A program made the position numbers and the translations under genes. This document shows positions 15,807-24,528 of a stretch of DNA of 60,739 nt, one piece after another. The DNA is from Oxalobacter formigenes (GTDB lineage: Bacteria > Pseudomonadota > Gammaproteobacteria > Burkholderiales > Burkholderiaceae_D): contig JAHYZB010000048.1 in assembly GCA_019424645.1 (NCBI GenBank), forward strand, positions 10,390 through 71,128, in the 5' to 3' direction. How positions within the stretch are numbered: position 1 is the stretch's first letter; each line of letters begins with the position of its first letter. Under the pieces are notes generated by a model. It was not told the origin of the DNA. It ran no database searches and saw nothing but the letters and a program-made list of their open reading frames with translations.

Positions 15807-16847
15807 TTATTTGTCGTTGATCGATTGAGTAAACCCGACAAACTGGTCGAGCTTCGTTCTTGCTGCCCCCGATTTGATGGCAGCCTGCGCTTGCTTAAGG
15901 CCGTCGGCAATTGAAGTAGCGTTACCAGCTGCGTACAAGGCCGCTCCCGCATTTAAAGCGATGATATCGGTTGCGGGTGCGACCTTATTGTTCAGGGCAT
16001 CCAGAACAATTTTTTTCGATTCCTGTGCATTTTCAACCTGAAAATTGCGGCTCGCGTACATCCTGAGCCCGAAATCTTCCGGGTGAATATCGTACTCGCG
16101 AACCTTGCCGTCAGAAAGCTCGCCGACCAGCGTGCTGGCTCCAAGCGAGACTTCATCCAGGTTGTCCCGTCCCCAAACGACCAGCGCCCTTTTGACCCCC
16201 ATTTTCTGCAAAACACGAACCTGAATGCCGACTAGATCGGGATGAAAGACACCCATCATCATATTGTCGGCATAAGCCGGATTGGTCAAAGGGCCGAGAA
16301 TATTGAAAATGGTTCTTATACCCAGTTCCTCACGTACAGCCTTGGCATGTTTCATTGCCGAATGATGATTCGGGGCATACATGAAACCGATACCGACGTT
16401 ATCGATAGACTGGGCAATCTGTTCCGGAGTCAGGTTGATGTTGACGTTTAACGCTTCCAGTAAATCGGCACTTCCGGACGATGAAGAAACGCTACGGCTG
16501 CCGTGTTTTGCGACCCTGGCGCCGCAGGCTGCGGCGACAAACATGGATGCAGTTGAAATATTGAAGGTATGCGCCCCATCCCCGCCGGTTCCGACAATAT
16601 CGAGAAGGTTTGCCGTATCGTTGACTTTGACCTTGAGGGAAAACTCACGCATTACTTCCGCTGCAGCAGCGATTTCCCCGACTGTTTCTTTCTTCACACG
16701 GAAACCGACAGTCAGAGCCGCGATCATGACTGGAGTCATTTCGCCGCTCATGATGCTTCGAAACAGAGACAACATCTCATCGTGAAAAATTTCACGATGT
16801 TCAATACATCTTAAAAGCGCTTCCTGAGGTTTGATACTGCTTGTCAT
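15807..16847 (-). CDS. trpD: Anthranilate phosphoribosyltransferase TrpD
   Basis: 346 residues. It joins anthranilate to PRPP. The glycine-rich PRPP loop GTGGDGAHTFNIST lies near residue 87-100, then KHGSRSVSSSSGSADLLEAL and NILGPLTNP. The N-terminal helical domain carries the anthranilate-binding features (EMTPVMIAA). Only two bases separate it from the end of trpG, so translation is probably coupled. Confidence 0.97.
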   Translation of the reverse strand: MTSSIKPQEALLRCIEHREIFHDEMLSLFRSIMSGEMTPVMIAALTVGFRVKKETVGEIAAAAEVMREFSLKVKVNDTANLLDIVGTGGDGAHTFNISTASMFVAAACGARVAKHGSRSVSSSSGSADLLEALNVNINLTPEQIAQSIDNVGIGFMYAPNHHSAMKHAKAVREELGIRTIFNILGPLTNPAYADNMMMGVFHPDLVGIQVRVLQKMGVKRALVVWGRDNLDEVSLGASTLVGELSDGKVREYDIHPEDFGLRMYASRNFQVENAQESKKIVLDALNNKVAPATDIIALNAGAALYAAGNATSIADGLKQAQAAIKSGAARTKLDQFVGFTQSINDK

Positions 16848-16849
16848 GA

Positions 16850-17413
16850 TTATTCCGTTATAAAGTTTTTGAGCAGGGCGTGGCCCTCTTCGGACAAAAT
16901 GGATTCAGGATGGAATTGCACCCCTTCAATGGCGTATTGTTTATGGCGTACGCCCATGATTTCGCCATCTTCCGTCCACGCTGTGATCTCGAGGCAATCC
17001 GGCAGACTTTCCTTCTCGATTGCCAGAGAATGGTATCGGGTTATCGTTACCGGATTCGGCAAGCCCCTGAAAACACCTTTATTTTTGTGAAATACCGGAG
17101 AGGTTTTTCCGTGCATGACCTGTTTTGCACGGATGACTTTTCCACCGAATGCCGCGCCAATGGACTGATGGCCCAGGCAGACCCCGAAAAGAGGTATTTT
17201 CCCGGCGAAATGTGTCAGTACTTCAAGAGAAATACCCGCTTCATAAGGAGTTTTCGGTCCCGGAGAGATACAGATATGGTCAGGTTTGAGCTTCTCGATC
17301 TGATCGAGCGTGATTTCGTCATTCCGGAAAGTGCGGACATCAACTCCCAGTTCACCAAAATACTGAACGAGGTTATATGTAAACGAATCGTAATTATCAA
17401 TCATCAGTAACAT
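16850..17413 (-). CDS. trpG: Anthranilate synthase glutamine amidotransferase TrpG
   Basis: 187 residues from the ATG at 17413. It releases ammonia from glutamine for anthranilate synthase component I, and may be shared with aminodeoxychorismate synthase. Motifs: MLLMIDNYDSFTYNL at the start, FGVCLGHQSIG with the nucleophile Cys, and the final His-Glu pair in GVQFHPESILS. A GTG three codons upstream (17422) is possible, but the ribosome-like AGGGTGA is placed for the ATG. The partner trpE is not adjacent: upstream there is only about 250 bases of noncoding DNA and then yacG. Confidence 0.96.
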   Translation of the reverse strand: MLLMIDNYDSFTYNLVQYFGELGVDVRTFRNDEITLDQIEKLKPDHICISPGPKTPYEAGISLEVLTHFAGKIPLFGVCLGHQSIGAAFGGKVIRAKQVMHGKTSPVFHKNKGVFRGLPNPVTITRYHSLAIEKESLPDCLEITAWTEDGEIMGVRHKQYAIEGVQFHPESILSEEGHALLKNFITE

Positions 17414-17675
17414 GATCGTCACCCTGCAATTGTGTAAAAAGGAAAATTGATTCGTGCAAATAATGACAGCAAAAAATAATGGCCGTCATAAATAAAGGAT
17501 TGCTGCGCGCACGAAAGGCGCAAGAGGATATCAGGCGACAGGCTTACGCCAGCGCAAGGTGAGGAGGATAACTGCTGATTGGACTGTTTTGCACATAGTG
17601 CAGATTATTACTTAACTTGTTTAACTTATCAAGTGACCGTGCTTATTTAAAAACAATAACGGATATCGGTCAAGC

Positions 17676-17855
17676 CTAAACGGGCTCTTCCGGGTCATTT
17701 TCATCTTCTGCAGCACCCGGAACCTTGTATTGTTCGTCCGCCCATGCACCCAGATCGATTTGTTTACAACGCTCTGAACAGAAAGGACGATAGGCATTTG
17801 CCTCTTTCCATTCAACATCTTTACCGCAAACGGGACATTTAACTATAGTAACCAT
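17676..17855 (-). CDS. yacG: DNA gyrase inhibitor YacG
   Basis: A 59-residue protein. It shows the four-cysteine zinc site CPVCGK (7-10) and FCSERCK (26-30), followed by IDLGAWADEQYKVPG, which is the YacG signature, and an acidic tail. Known members bind GyrB and block DNA binding by gyrase. It starts one base after the zapD stop, so it is the last gene of coaE-zapD-yacG, the usual proteobacterial order. Confidence 0.95.
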   Translation of the reverse strand: MVTIVKCPVCGKDVEWKEANAYRPFCSERCKQIDLGAWADEQYKVPGAAEDENDPEEPV

Positions 17856-17856
17856 A

Positions 17857-18606
17857 TCAGCACAAAGTCAATTCACACGAAACGTCTTCTTCCAGCAGCT
17901 TCGGCTTCAAATCGCCGTCCTGCTTCGTGAAACGTATCCATAACATGTATTTGTTTGCCGACGCTTCGGGAATCGCGCCACTCTTCTCTTCCACTTTGAT
18001 TCGCAACATCTGGTGGACCTTGCCTTGCAGCATCTGCTGGTAGCTTCCTGATTCTGCAACAACCTTGAATTGCACGCCGGAGGCCCGCAACAGTCGCAGA
18101 ACAAGCCCGACTGCGTCCAGTAATGACGCCATCGGCCCGAACCAGTTCTGAATGTCCTTGTAACGTTCTTCCGTACTCCGGTGCTGCCATGCGTAGTAAG
18201 AAGGCAAATCGAATTCACAGGCACCTCCGGGAATCATGGTTCTTCCACGAACACTCATCAGCCATTCGTTTTCACGAATGCTCTGTCCTGTTTTTCCAAC
18301 AGTACTGACGAGTGCGGCACTGACCTGATCGATTTCTTTCAATACATCGTCAAGGACTTCTTTTTGAATATTCGGATGCTCGCGATATCCCACCAGAATC
18401 TGTTTTTGACGTTCGAGCTCCTGAAGCAGGTCCGATTTCAAATCGGAACGGGAAGCGACTTCAAGCATTTCGAAGATAAGGGTTAACGCAACGTGATGTT
18501 GCAAGGCATGATTCTGATGCAGGAAAAAGTTGAATCTTTCATGCAAATCCTCAAGCCGCAACAGGGTGCGGATACGTTCGTTGAAAGGGTATTCGTAAGT
18601 TATCAA
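17857..18606 (-). CDS. zapD: Cell division protein ZapD
   Basis: 249 residues. ZapD binds FtsZ and cross-links its filaments at midcell. The N-terminal helical domain starts MITYEYPFNERIRTLLRLEDL, the family signature, and has FFLHQNHALQHHVAL. The C-terminal beta domain includes FDLPSYYAWQH. It sits between coaE (80 bases upstream) and yacG (one base downstream), the conserved arrangement. Confidence 0.96.
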   Translation of the reverse strand: MITYEYPFNERIRTLLRLEDLHERFNFFLHQNHALQHHVALTLIFEMLEVASRSDLKSDLLQELERQKQILVGYREHPNIQKEVLDDVLKEIDQVSAALVSTVGKTGQSIRENEWLMSVRGRTMIPGGACEFDLPSYYAWQHRSTEERYKDIQNWFGPMASLLDAVGLVLRLLRASGVQFKVVAESGSYQQMLQGKVHQMLRIKVEEKSGAIPEASANKYMLWIRFTKQDGDLKPKLLEEDVSCELTLC

Positions 18607-18686
18607 AATGATTCCTCTTTCAATTCCGATGTTTCATTTAAGTAAGATTCTGAACGAAGCATTGAAAAATTACAAACAAAGTGACC

Positions 18687-19307
18687 TCATAAACCGGTTT
18701 TTTGCGCCATTGCAGTATATTTTGCATGCAAAATAACCACTTCTTTCAAAACTTCAGCAACGCTTTTGTCATTTACAATGACATCGTCCGCGATCGCCAG
18801 CCTCTGCTGGCGTGTCGCCTGTGTCGCCATTATGGCGACAACCTGGTCACGGCTCATGTTATTTCGCTTCATAACCCGTTCTACCTGTAACTCTTCCGGA
18901 CAGTCGACTGTCAAAATCCTAGTTCCCATCCCATTCCATATCGGCAATTCAACCAATAAGGGAATGACAAATATGACATAAGTCCCTGTTGCCGCCTCTG
19001 CCTGCCCAATCGATACTTTCCTGATCAGCGGATGTAATATCGCTTCCAGTTTCAGGCGTTCATCCGGATTGGAAAATACCAGTTCGCGCATCAGTGAACG
19101 GTTCATCGCCCCATCCGGCTGTATGAATTTCCCGCCAAACTCTTTCCGTATCGGTTCGATTGCCTCTCCACCCGGCAGCGTCAGGTTCCGTGCCACGTCA
19201 TCCGTATCCACAATGGAGGCACCCTGTTGTGCAAACAAATTGGCAACCATGCTTTTTCCACTGCCGATTCCGCCAGTCAAACCGATTGAGAAATCCTTAT
19301 AACTCAT
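18687..19307 (-). CDS. coaE: Dephospho-CoA kinase CoaE
   Basis: 206 residues from the ATG at 19307 (MSYKDFSIGLTGG). It phosphorylates dephospho-CoA in the last step of CoA synthesis. The P-loop GLTGGIGSGKS lies at about 9-19, then DTDDVARNL, HPLIRK and a lid region with RMKRNNMS-like sequence (VERVMKRNN). In-frame ATG codons at 19325 and 19346 would add 6 or 13 residues, the latter overlapping the upstream peptidase gene. None has a good ribosome site; the shortest gives the usual family length. Confidence 0.95.
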   Translation of the reverse strand: MSYKDFSIGLTGGIGSGKSMVANLFAQQGASIVDTDDVARNLTLPGGEAIEPIRKEFGGKFIQPDGAMNRSLMRELVFSNPDERLKLEAILHPLIRKVSIGQAEAATGTYVIFVIPLLVELPIWNGMGTRILTVDCPEELQVERVMKRNNMSRDQVVAIMATQATRQQRLAIADDVIVNDKSVAEVLKEVVILHAKYTAMAQKTGL

Positions 19308-19332
19308 TTTAGGCAAATTCTTCATCAAAAAT

Positions 19333-20124
19333 TTAAGAAAAATCATTCAGGGTCTGCATTAATATTCTTCCATATAAAAGAATCGGCAGTGTGGCTATCG
19401 CCAGATAAGGGCCAAATGGAAAATACTCTTCAAAACGGGCTCGACCGGAAAACATTCTGATCAGTCCGGTTGCAATAGCCAAAAACGAAGCCATGATAAC
19501 GATAAAGACCAGACACATCCAGCCAAACCATGCTCCCAGCGCTGCAATCATCTTGAAATCACCGTATCCCATTCCATCGTTGCCTGTGACACATCTGAAA
19601 ACCGCATTTGCCATCCGGCAAACCAGATAAGCGGACAAGGCACTGATAACGCCTACATGAAGCGGGGCAAACGTGGCCTTTATATTGACAAGCAGGCCTG
19701 CCCACAAAAAAGAATACGTCAGGCAATCCGGAAGATACCCCGTCCCCGAATCAATGAATCCGAGCAAAATCAGAAAATATAGACATACTAAAGCCGCCAG
19801 CCCGACAAATGTCACTCCAAAATGCCATATGACAACTCCGGAGAATACCGATGACATCAGAACAATAAAACTTGTCTTTCCTGTCGGAAATTTACTATAG
19901 CCTCTTTTAAGAAAGGGTTGGAGATATCTTTGCAGTAAACCCGAAATGCCATTTTTCGGGAATTGCCCGACAAGAGAAGCCTGCCTTACAGGAGCGCATG
20001 TGATTGCACCAATTTCGGTACAGGCTTCTTTTTCATGAATGAAACGGACGATATACGACGCCAGACGACCCAAAAGGCAACCAATAAAACAACCTGCGAC
20101 CATAGCGACAAGGATTACCTGCAT
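19333..20124 (-). CDS. A24-type prepilin peptidase with a reduced N-terminal domain
   Basis: 263 residues, an inner-membrane aspartic peptidase with about seven hydrophobic segments. Both catalytic Asp sites are present: LGFIDSGTGYLPDCLT and GMGYGDFK. The cytoplasmic N-terminal loop, which in PilD carries two CxxC pairs and is linked to N-methylation of pilins, is short here with only scattered cysteines (ACTEIG, TCAP) and no CxxC. It stands before coaE as pilD does in related bacteria, but pilB and pilC are missing upstream, where slmA lies instead. GAGAGGAT gives it a good ribosome site. I call it pilD-like without assigning the symbol. Confidence 0.85.
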   Translation of the reverse strand: MQVILVAMVAGCFIGCLLGRLASYIVRFIHEKEACTEIGAITCAPVRQASLVGQFPKNGISGLLQRYLQPFLKRGYSKFPTGKTSFIVLMSSVFSGVVIWHFGVTFVGLAALVCLYFLILLGFIDSGTGYLPDCLTYSFLWAGLLVNIKATFAPLHVGVISALSAYLVCRMANAVFRCVTGNDGMGYGDFKMIAALGAWFGWMCLVFIVIMASFLAIATGLIRMFSGRARFEEYFPFGPYLAIATLPILLYGRILMQTLNDFS

Positions 20125-20272
20125 ATCATCCTCTCCATTCGAATGGATAATGCGTGAGATATTCCTGGCAAACAGACCAGACAGAAGGCAACGATGAAAA
20201 GAACGGTTAAAGTCCTGCCTTGCCAGTTATAACAAAAAACCGTCTGTTTAAGCAATCCGATTTCACAGCGTA

Positions 20273-20848
20273 TCAACTTAAAATAAAATTGATCTGGGAA
20301 GCCATATCTTCCGTCGGAATCTGTTTGAACTGGGTTTTGGCAAAACGGTACAAACGGCCTATCAAATAACTCATCATCAAATTGCTTCTCGAATTGATGT
20401 TTTCTTCCTTGAATTGCCCCTGGGTCACCGCAATTTTCATACTCTGTTTCAAAGCCAGTTCGACACGATCGAAAAACTGGTTCATTCTTGCTTGCAGGCG
20501 TACGTCTTCATTGATCAGTGCATCCCCGATCATAACCCGGGTCATACCGGGATTTTTTTCGGCAAAATGCAGAATCAGCAGCGCCACAGACTGCGCCTGT
20601 AACAGGCCGTTTTCTTCCTTTTCGGCAATCTGGTTGATCAGCCCGAATATGCTTGATTCGATGAATTCAATCAATCCTTCAAACATCTGTGCCTTGCTCG
20701 CAAAATGCCGGTACAGGGCCGCTTCGGACAGACTGAGGTGCCGTGCAAGTGCTGCGGTCGTTATCTTTTCACTCCGCGGTTGTTCGAGCATTTGCGCAAG
20801 GGCCTGCAGTATTTGTAATTTTCTTTCTCCGGATTTGGTATTTCCCAT
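20273..20848 (-). CDS. slmA: Nucleoid occlusion factor SlmA (TetR family)
   Basis: 191 residues. SlmA binds dispersed DNA sites and stops FtsZ assembly over the nucleoid. The N-terminal TetR HTH reads KITTAALARHLSLSEAALYR then HFASKAQMFEGLIEFIE, and the C-terminal domain has the SlmA features (NPGMTRVMIGDALINEDVRL). It begins 22 bases after the pyrimidine 5'-nucleotidase gene, a pairing common in Burkholderiales. Confidence 0.93.
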   Translation of the reverse strand: MGNTKSGERKLQILQALAQMLEQPRSEKITTAALARHLSLSEAALYRHFASKAQMFEGLIEFIESSIFGLINQIAEKEENGLLQAQSVALLILHFAEKNPGMTRVMIGDALINEDVRLQARMNQFFDRVELALKQSMKIAVTQGQFKEENINSRSNLMMSYLIGRLYRFAKTQFKQIPTEDMASQINFILS

Positions 20849-20870
20849 GATGGATAGAATATGAAAATAA

Positions 20871-21587
20871 TTAATGAATTCGGTTTAAACGTCGCGACAG
20901 CTGTCGAACGGACGATACTTTCAGGTCCACGTAAGGTGGTCTTGAAAACGGCAATTTTCTGTATACGACAGGATACGCATGATTCGAATGACGGCTTTCA
21001 TTCAGGTATCGTGTTACCAGAACGGTTTTTATTCCCAGTGATTTGGCTGTTTTCAAAATATGGACGTTATCCTCAACAAGAATGCAGTCTCCAGGCCTCG
21101 CCTTTTCCTTCATCAGAAACTTGCGAAAGAATTTTTTCGATGGTTTGGGTTCCAGTTTTCCATGCACTCGCATCGATTCAATGGAAATATGTCCGTCGAA
21201 AACAGATGACAATCCAAGTACTTCCAGCACGTTTTTTGAATAGTTGTATGCCGAATTCGTCAAAAGAATTTTCTTGCCCGGCAGATTCTTCAACAGCACG
21301 GACAAGCCTCTTTCCGCATGAATCAGGGAATCCAGATTATCGAACTGATGTGCACGTTCCAGGAAATCCTTCGCTTTCCGATTATAAGTCTGGCTAATTC
21401 CCAGCAATGTCGCACCGAAACGCTTCCAGAAAGCGATACGTAACAGATCCGCCTGTTCCGGGGTCAATTTCTTTCCTCCGGGGCTGTATTTCTCTGCAAT
21501 ATAGCTATTCATGTTCTCGCTGATTCTCGGAAAAATCGCCAAAGATGCATTATGCAGGGTATTGTCCAGATCAAATAACCAAATCAT
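20871..21587 (-). CDS. HAD-superfamily pyrimidine 5'-nucleotidase
   Basis: 238 residues from the ATG at 21587. It dephosphorylates pyrimidine nucleoside monophosphates (family knowledge). The HAD motif I is at the start, WLFDLDNTLHNAS; motif II is LLTNSAYNY; the later motifs are KPSKKFF and ILVEDNVHILKTAK. A start 13 codons upstream would run into the yidC terminator and is rejected. In related genomes argB stands beside this gene; here argB is at 53810 instead. Confidence 0.9.
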   Translation of the reverse strand: MIWLFDLDNTLHNASLAIFPRISENMNSYIAEKYSPGGKKLTPEQADLLRIAFWKRFGATLLGISQTYNRKAKDFLERAHQFDNLDSLIHAERGLSVLLKNLPGKKILLTNSAYNYSKNVLEVLGLSSVFDGHISIESMRVHGKLEPKPSKKFFRKFLMKEKARPGDCILVEDNVHILKTAKSLGIKTVLVTRYLNESRHSNHAYPVVYRKLPFSRPPYVDLKVSSVRQLSRRLNRIH

Positions 21588-21610
21588 TGATGAATCCGCA
21601 GTTCGCTCAT

Positions 21611-21640
21611 AAAAAAGCCCATGCATGCACGGGCTTTTTT
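21611..21640. terminator. Bidirectional-looking terminator after yidC
   Basis: AAAAAAGCCC and GGGCTTTTTT form a 10-bp stem around ATGCATGCAC, with T runs on both strands. It ends the rpmH-rnpA-yidD-yidC transcript on the minus strand, 19 bases after the yidC stop. Confidence 0.9.
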
Positions 21641-21658
21641 ACTGTCAGAAACCAGATG

Positions 21659-23338
21659 TCATGCCGGTTTCTTGGTTTTCGTGTTGTCGTATTTTCTCGT
21701 AATCCAGTACTGCTGCGCAATCGACAACAGATTATTGACTACCCAGTACAGAACCAGCCCGGATGGGAAGAAGAAGAACGTAATCGAAAAGGCGATTGGC
21801 AAGAACATCATCATTTTGGCCTGCATCGGATCAGGTGGCGGCGGACTCATCTTTTGCTGGAGGAACATCGACCCGGCCATGATAATCGGCAAAATGTAAT
21901 AAGGATCAGGCGCCGCCAGATTCTGAATCCAGCCCAGCCAGGGCGCGTTTCTGATTTCAACGCTGGCAAGAAGCACCCAGTACAGGGAAATGAAGACAGG
22001 AATCTGAATGACAACCGGGAGACAACCTCCCAAAGGATTGATTTTTTCAGCTTTGTACAAGCCCATCAATTCCTTGTTCATACGCTGTTTGTCGTCCTTA
22101 TATCTTTCGCGAAGTTCCGTGATTCTTGGAGTGAACTGCTTCATCTTGGCCATGCTGCGATAGCTGGCCGCAGAAAGCGGCGCGAAAATCAGTTTGATCA
22201 GGCAGGTCAACAGGATAATCGTCCAGCCCCAGTTACCCACTTCATTGTGAATGTGGGTCATCAGCCAGAAAATGGGTTTGGCAATAATCGTCAGCCAGCC
22301 ATAATCCTTGACCAGTTCAAGGCCCGGAGCCGTTTTTTCCAGCAGCTTGGATTCCTGTGGCCCTACATACAATCTCGTGTCATTGGAAGCGCTGGCGTTT
22401 GGAGCGATCGTACCCAGTGGAATAACCGTACCGACAGCATACAGGTTCTCACCCACTTTTCGGGTGTAGTTTTCACGCGCGACTTTATCTTGCGGAATGA
22501 AGGCAGAAACGAAATAATGCTGAACCATACCGACCCAACCATTGTCGGTCTTGATCGCGTGATCCATTTTTCCTTCACCGATATTGTCGAATTTGATCTT
22601 CTGGAATTTGTTTTCTTCGGTATAAACCGCCGGCCCCGTAAAGGTACTAATGAATCTCGACTGGCCTTCCGGTCTTTCGCTGTCACGGAGCAGTTGCAAA
22701 TACAGGGACGCATTGATCGGCTCATGACTCAGGTTCGTGACCTTCTGGTCGACATCGACAACATAACTGCCGCGTTTGAAAGTATACGTCTTGGTCAGGC
22801 GAACGCCATCCTGTTCGGCATCCATAACGAGTTTGACTTCATCGTTATTGTCGCCAAGGGTTCTTTCGCCGGGACGGATATGGAAACGGGTCGCATGATT
22901 CGGGTATGAACCACCGGTCAGGCCGGTTTGTGCCAGATAAATTCTTGGGGGCGCCGATTCAAAGAGAACCATTTCTTTCTGGAAATCGACATTGTCGGGA
23001 TACTTGAGCAATTCCAGATCCTGGAAAACGCCACCATCCGGATTGATTTGAACCTTGAAAACATCAGTCGTAATCGATACCAGCTCGACAGGCTGGTTTT
23101 TGGGTTCTTCTTTTTTGACCACTGCATTTGAAGCAACTGCACCAGGGTTTTCTTCTGCAGCCACAGAAGCAGTCTGAACAGGCACTTCAGGCAGTCCGGT
23201 CTGGGTTTCGGATTTTTTCGCTTTTTCCTGTGTAAAAATCAGGGACTTACCGCCTCTGTACACCTGCCAGTTGTCCCAAAGGAAAAAAAGTGAAACCACC
23301 AGAATCAGCAACAACGTAGTACGTTTTTTGGCTTCCAT
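21659..23338 (-). CDS. yidC: Membrane protein insertase YidC
   Basis: 559 residues. YidC inserts and folds inner-membrane proteins alone or with SecYEG. An N-terminal membrane anchor (about 5-20) is followed by a low-complexity linker, a large periplasmic beta domain (about 80-345) and the five-helix insertase core from about 365, with the conserved Arg in ASYRSMAKMKQF and the GGCLPVVIQIPVFISLYWVL segment. It ends in a basic tail. It is the last gene of the rpmH operon, 10 bases after yidD. Confidence 0.98.
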   Translation of the reverse strand: MEAKKRTTLLLILVVSLFFLWDNWQVYRGGKSLIFTQEKAKKSETQTGLPEVPVQTASVAAEENPGAVASNAVVKKEEPKNQPVELVSITTDVFKVQINPDGGVFQDLELLKYPDNVDFQKEMVLFESAPPRIYLAQTGLTGGSYPNHATRFHIRPGERTLGDNNDEVKLVMDAEQDGVRLTKTYTFKRGSYVVDVDQKVTNLSHEPINASLYLQLLRDSERPEGQSRFISTFTGPAVYTEENKFQKIKFDNIGEGKMDHAIKTDNGWVGMVQHYFVSAFIPQDKVARENYTRKVGENLYAVGTVIPLGTIAPNASASNDTRLYVGPQESKLLEKTAPGLELVKDYGWLTIIAKPIFWLMTHIHNEVGNWGWTIILLTCLIKLIFAPLSAASYRSMAKMKQFTPRITELRERYKDDKQRMNKELMGLYKAEKINPLGGCLPVVIQIPVFISLYWVLLASVEIRNAPWLGWIQNLAAPDPYYILPIIMAGSMFLQQKMSPPPPDPMQAKMMMFLPIAFSITFFFFPSGLVLYWVVNNLLSIAQQYWITRKYDNTKTKKPA

Positions 23339-23348
23339 AATCTACTTT

Positions 23349-23630
23349 TCAAATATCTTTTCCATCATTGTTCAATGATGAATTACAAGCACAGCCGGAT
23401 TTTCTCGCGGGTACGGGATCGACTCCCCCCGGATGCAAAGGATGACATTTGCACAACCGTATAAAAGTGAGATAACACCCTTTCAAACAGCCATGCACCG
23501 AAATGGCTTCGATTGCATATTGAGAACAACTCGGGTAAAAACGACAATTTTGCCCTATGAATGGGCTAATGCACAACTGATATCCCCGAATTAAAACGAT
23601 AAGCAGGCTTTTTAATGGCGATTGCATCAT
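23349..23630 (-). CDS. yidD: Membrane protein insertion factor YidD
   Basis: 93 residues with the YidD/DUF37 signature: LIRGYQLCISPFIGQNCRFY, PSCSQYAIEAI, and CHPLHPGGVDPVP near the end. It is an inner-membrane-associated helper of YidC. The start codon overlaps the rnpA stop (ATGA type), so translation is coupled; either of two consecutive Met codons may be used. Confidence 0.95.
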   Translation of the reverse strand: MMQSPLKSLLIVLIRGYQLCISPFIGQNCRFYPSCSQYAIEAISVHGCLKGCYLTFIRLCKCHPLHPGGVDPVPARKSGCACNSSLNNDGKDI

Positions 23631-24004
23631 TGCCTGCTTTTCCGGTTTATTCCCGAAGAGGCGATCAACTGGTCCAGTTCTGCCCTGAGAATACGTTTTA
23701 ACTGCCTGTTTGTGGCAGGATCTTTCCGTGTATTAACTGGTGACGTCAAACGGATAATACAATCCATTGCAGGAATTTGTATACAGCGGAATGTTTCGCG
23801 ACACAGTCGTTTGATTGTATTTCGCGTTACGGCTCGAGGTGCGAATCGCTTGGCAACAACTATTCCAAGCCGTGCATCTGGTAACTGGTTGGGACGCGCG
23901 TATAAAACAAAATGTCCTGTCCGCGCGCAGGGACGCATACGAAAAACGGATGAAAAATCATCCGTTTTAACGATACGCCGATCGGAAGAAAAATTTCTAT
24001 TCAC
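23627..24004 (-). CDS. rnpA: Ribonuclease P protein component RnpA
   Basis: 125 residues. It is the protein cofactor of RNase P in tRNA 5' maturation. The RNA-binding signature lies near 50-70: AKRFAPRAVTRNTIKRLCRE. The N-terminal part with DDFSSVFR matches the family. It lies 23 bases after rpmH, with a 4-base overlap to yidD. Confidence 0.96.
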   Translation of the reverse strand: MNRNFSSDRRIVKTDDFSSVFRMRPCARTGHFVLYARPNQLPDARLGIVVAKRFAPRAVTRNTIKRLCRETFRCIQIPAMDCIIRLTSPVNTRKDPATNRQLKRILRAELDQLIASSGINRKSRQ

Positions 24005-24027
24005 ACAACCAGCTAAACATCGTCTGG

Positions 24028-24162
24028 TTATACAGCCAAACGTTTACGGCCTTTGGCACGACGTGCATTTAAAACTGCACGGCCGCTTTTGGTCGCCATA
24101 CGGGCACGGAAGCCGTGAGTGCGTTTGCGACGCACAACTGAAGGTTGATAAGTACGTTTCAT
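24028..24162 (-). CDS. rpmH: Ribosomal protein L34
   Basis: A 44-residue, highly basic protein: MKRTYQPSVVRRKRTHGF, then RARMATKSGRAVLNARRAKG, RKRLAV. This is the universal L34 sequence of the large subunit. It is the first gene of the rpmH-rnpA-yidD-yidC operon and stands divergent from dnaA. Confidence 0.98.
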   Translation of the reverse strand: MKRTYQPSVVRRKRTHGFRARMATKSGRAVLNARRAKGRKRLAV

Positions 24163-24528
24163 TATGGTCTCGCTAATCAGCAAAAAAAAATCAAAATCTG
24201 ATACCAGTTGCCCCGTTAAAATACCGGCTGAACGGCCATATTAACCATGACAAGGCATCAATTATGCGCAAGGAACCAATGATTAGACCGTAATTTTCAC
24301 CATCCTGTCAATATGAATCTGTATTTCATGACAGAAATAGGTGAAAAAACAGACGGCGCCTGTGGATAACTTGTCTAATTCAAGGTAAAATAGCAACTTA
24401 TTGGAAAAGTGTTCATTGAATATTCTGACTTTTTCCGGATGATGTATCCGTGCCTGTTTTGTCCGGAATACTGGCAATGACCAGCTGCGTCAAGTCAACC
24501 GGTAACTGATGTCTAGTCGATTGGAATT
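24163..24528. other. rpmH-dnaA divergent intergenic region
   Basis: 366 bases with no gene. It holds one exact DnaA box (24361-24369) and divergent promoters. I see no cluster of boxes and no long AT-rich melting region, so it looks more like a regulatory region than the main replication origin, although rpmH-dnaA is the origin site in some proteobacteria. Confidence 0.6.
24361..24391 (+). promoter_or_regulatory. DnaA box overlapping a probable dnaA promoter
   Basis: TGTGGATAA (24361-24369) is the exact reverse complement of the consensus DnaA box. TAAAAT at 24386-24391 is a good -10, and 17 bases before it TGGATA would be the -35, inside the box. Binding of DnaA there would repress its own gene. 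Confidence 0.55.

Noticed and set aside
17423..17675. trp attenuator upstream of trpG
   Set aside because: No short frame with tandem Trp codons and no alternating terminator hairpins with a T run.
21545..22909. 454-codon plus-strand frame opposite yidC
   Set aside because: It lies antisense to a certain yidC, has no family features and a composition typical of shadow frames.
23622..24176. 184-codon plus-strand frame opposite rnpA and rpmH
   Set aside because: Antisense to two certain genes and without family features.
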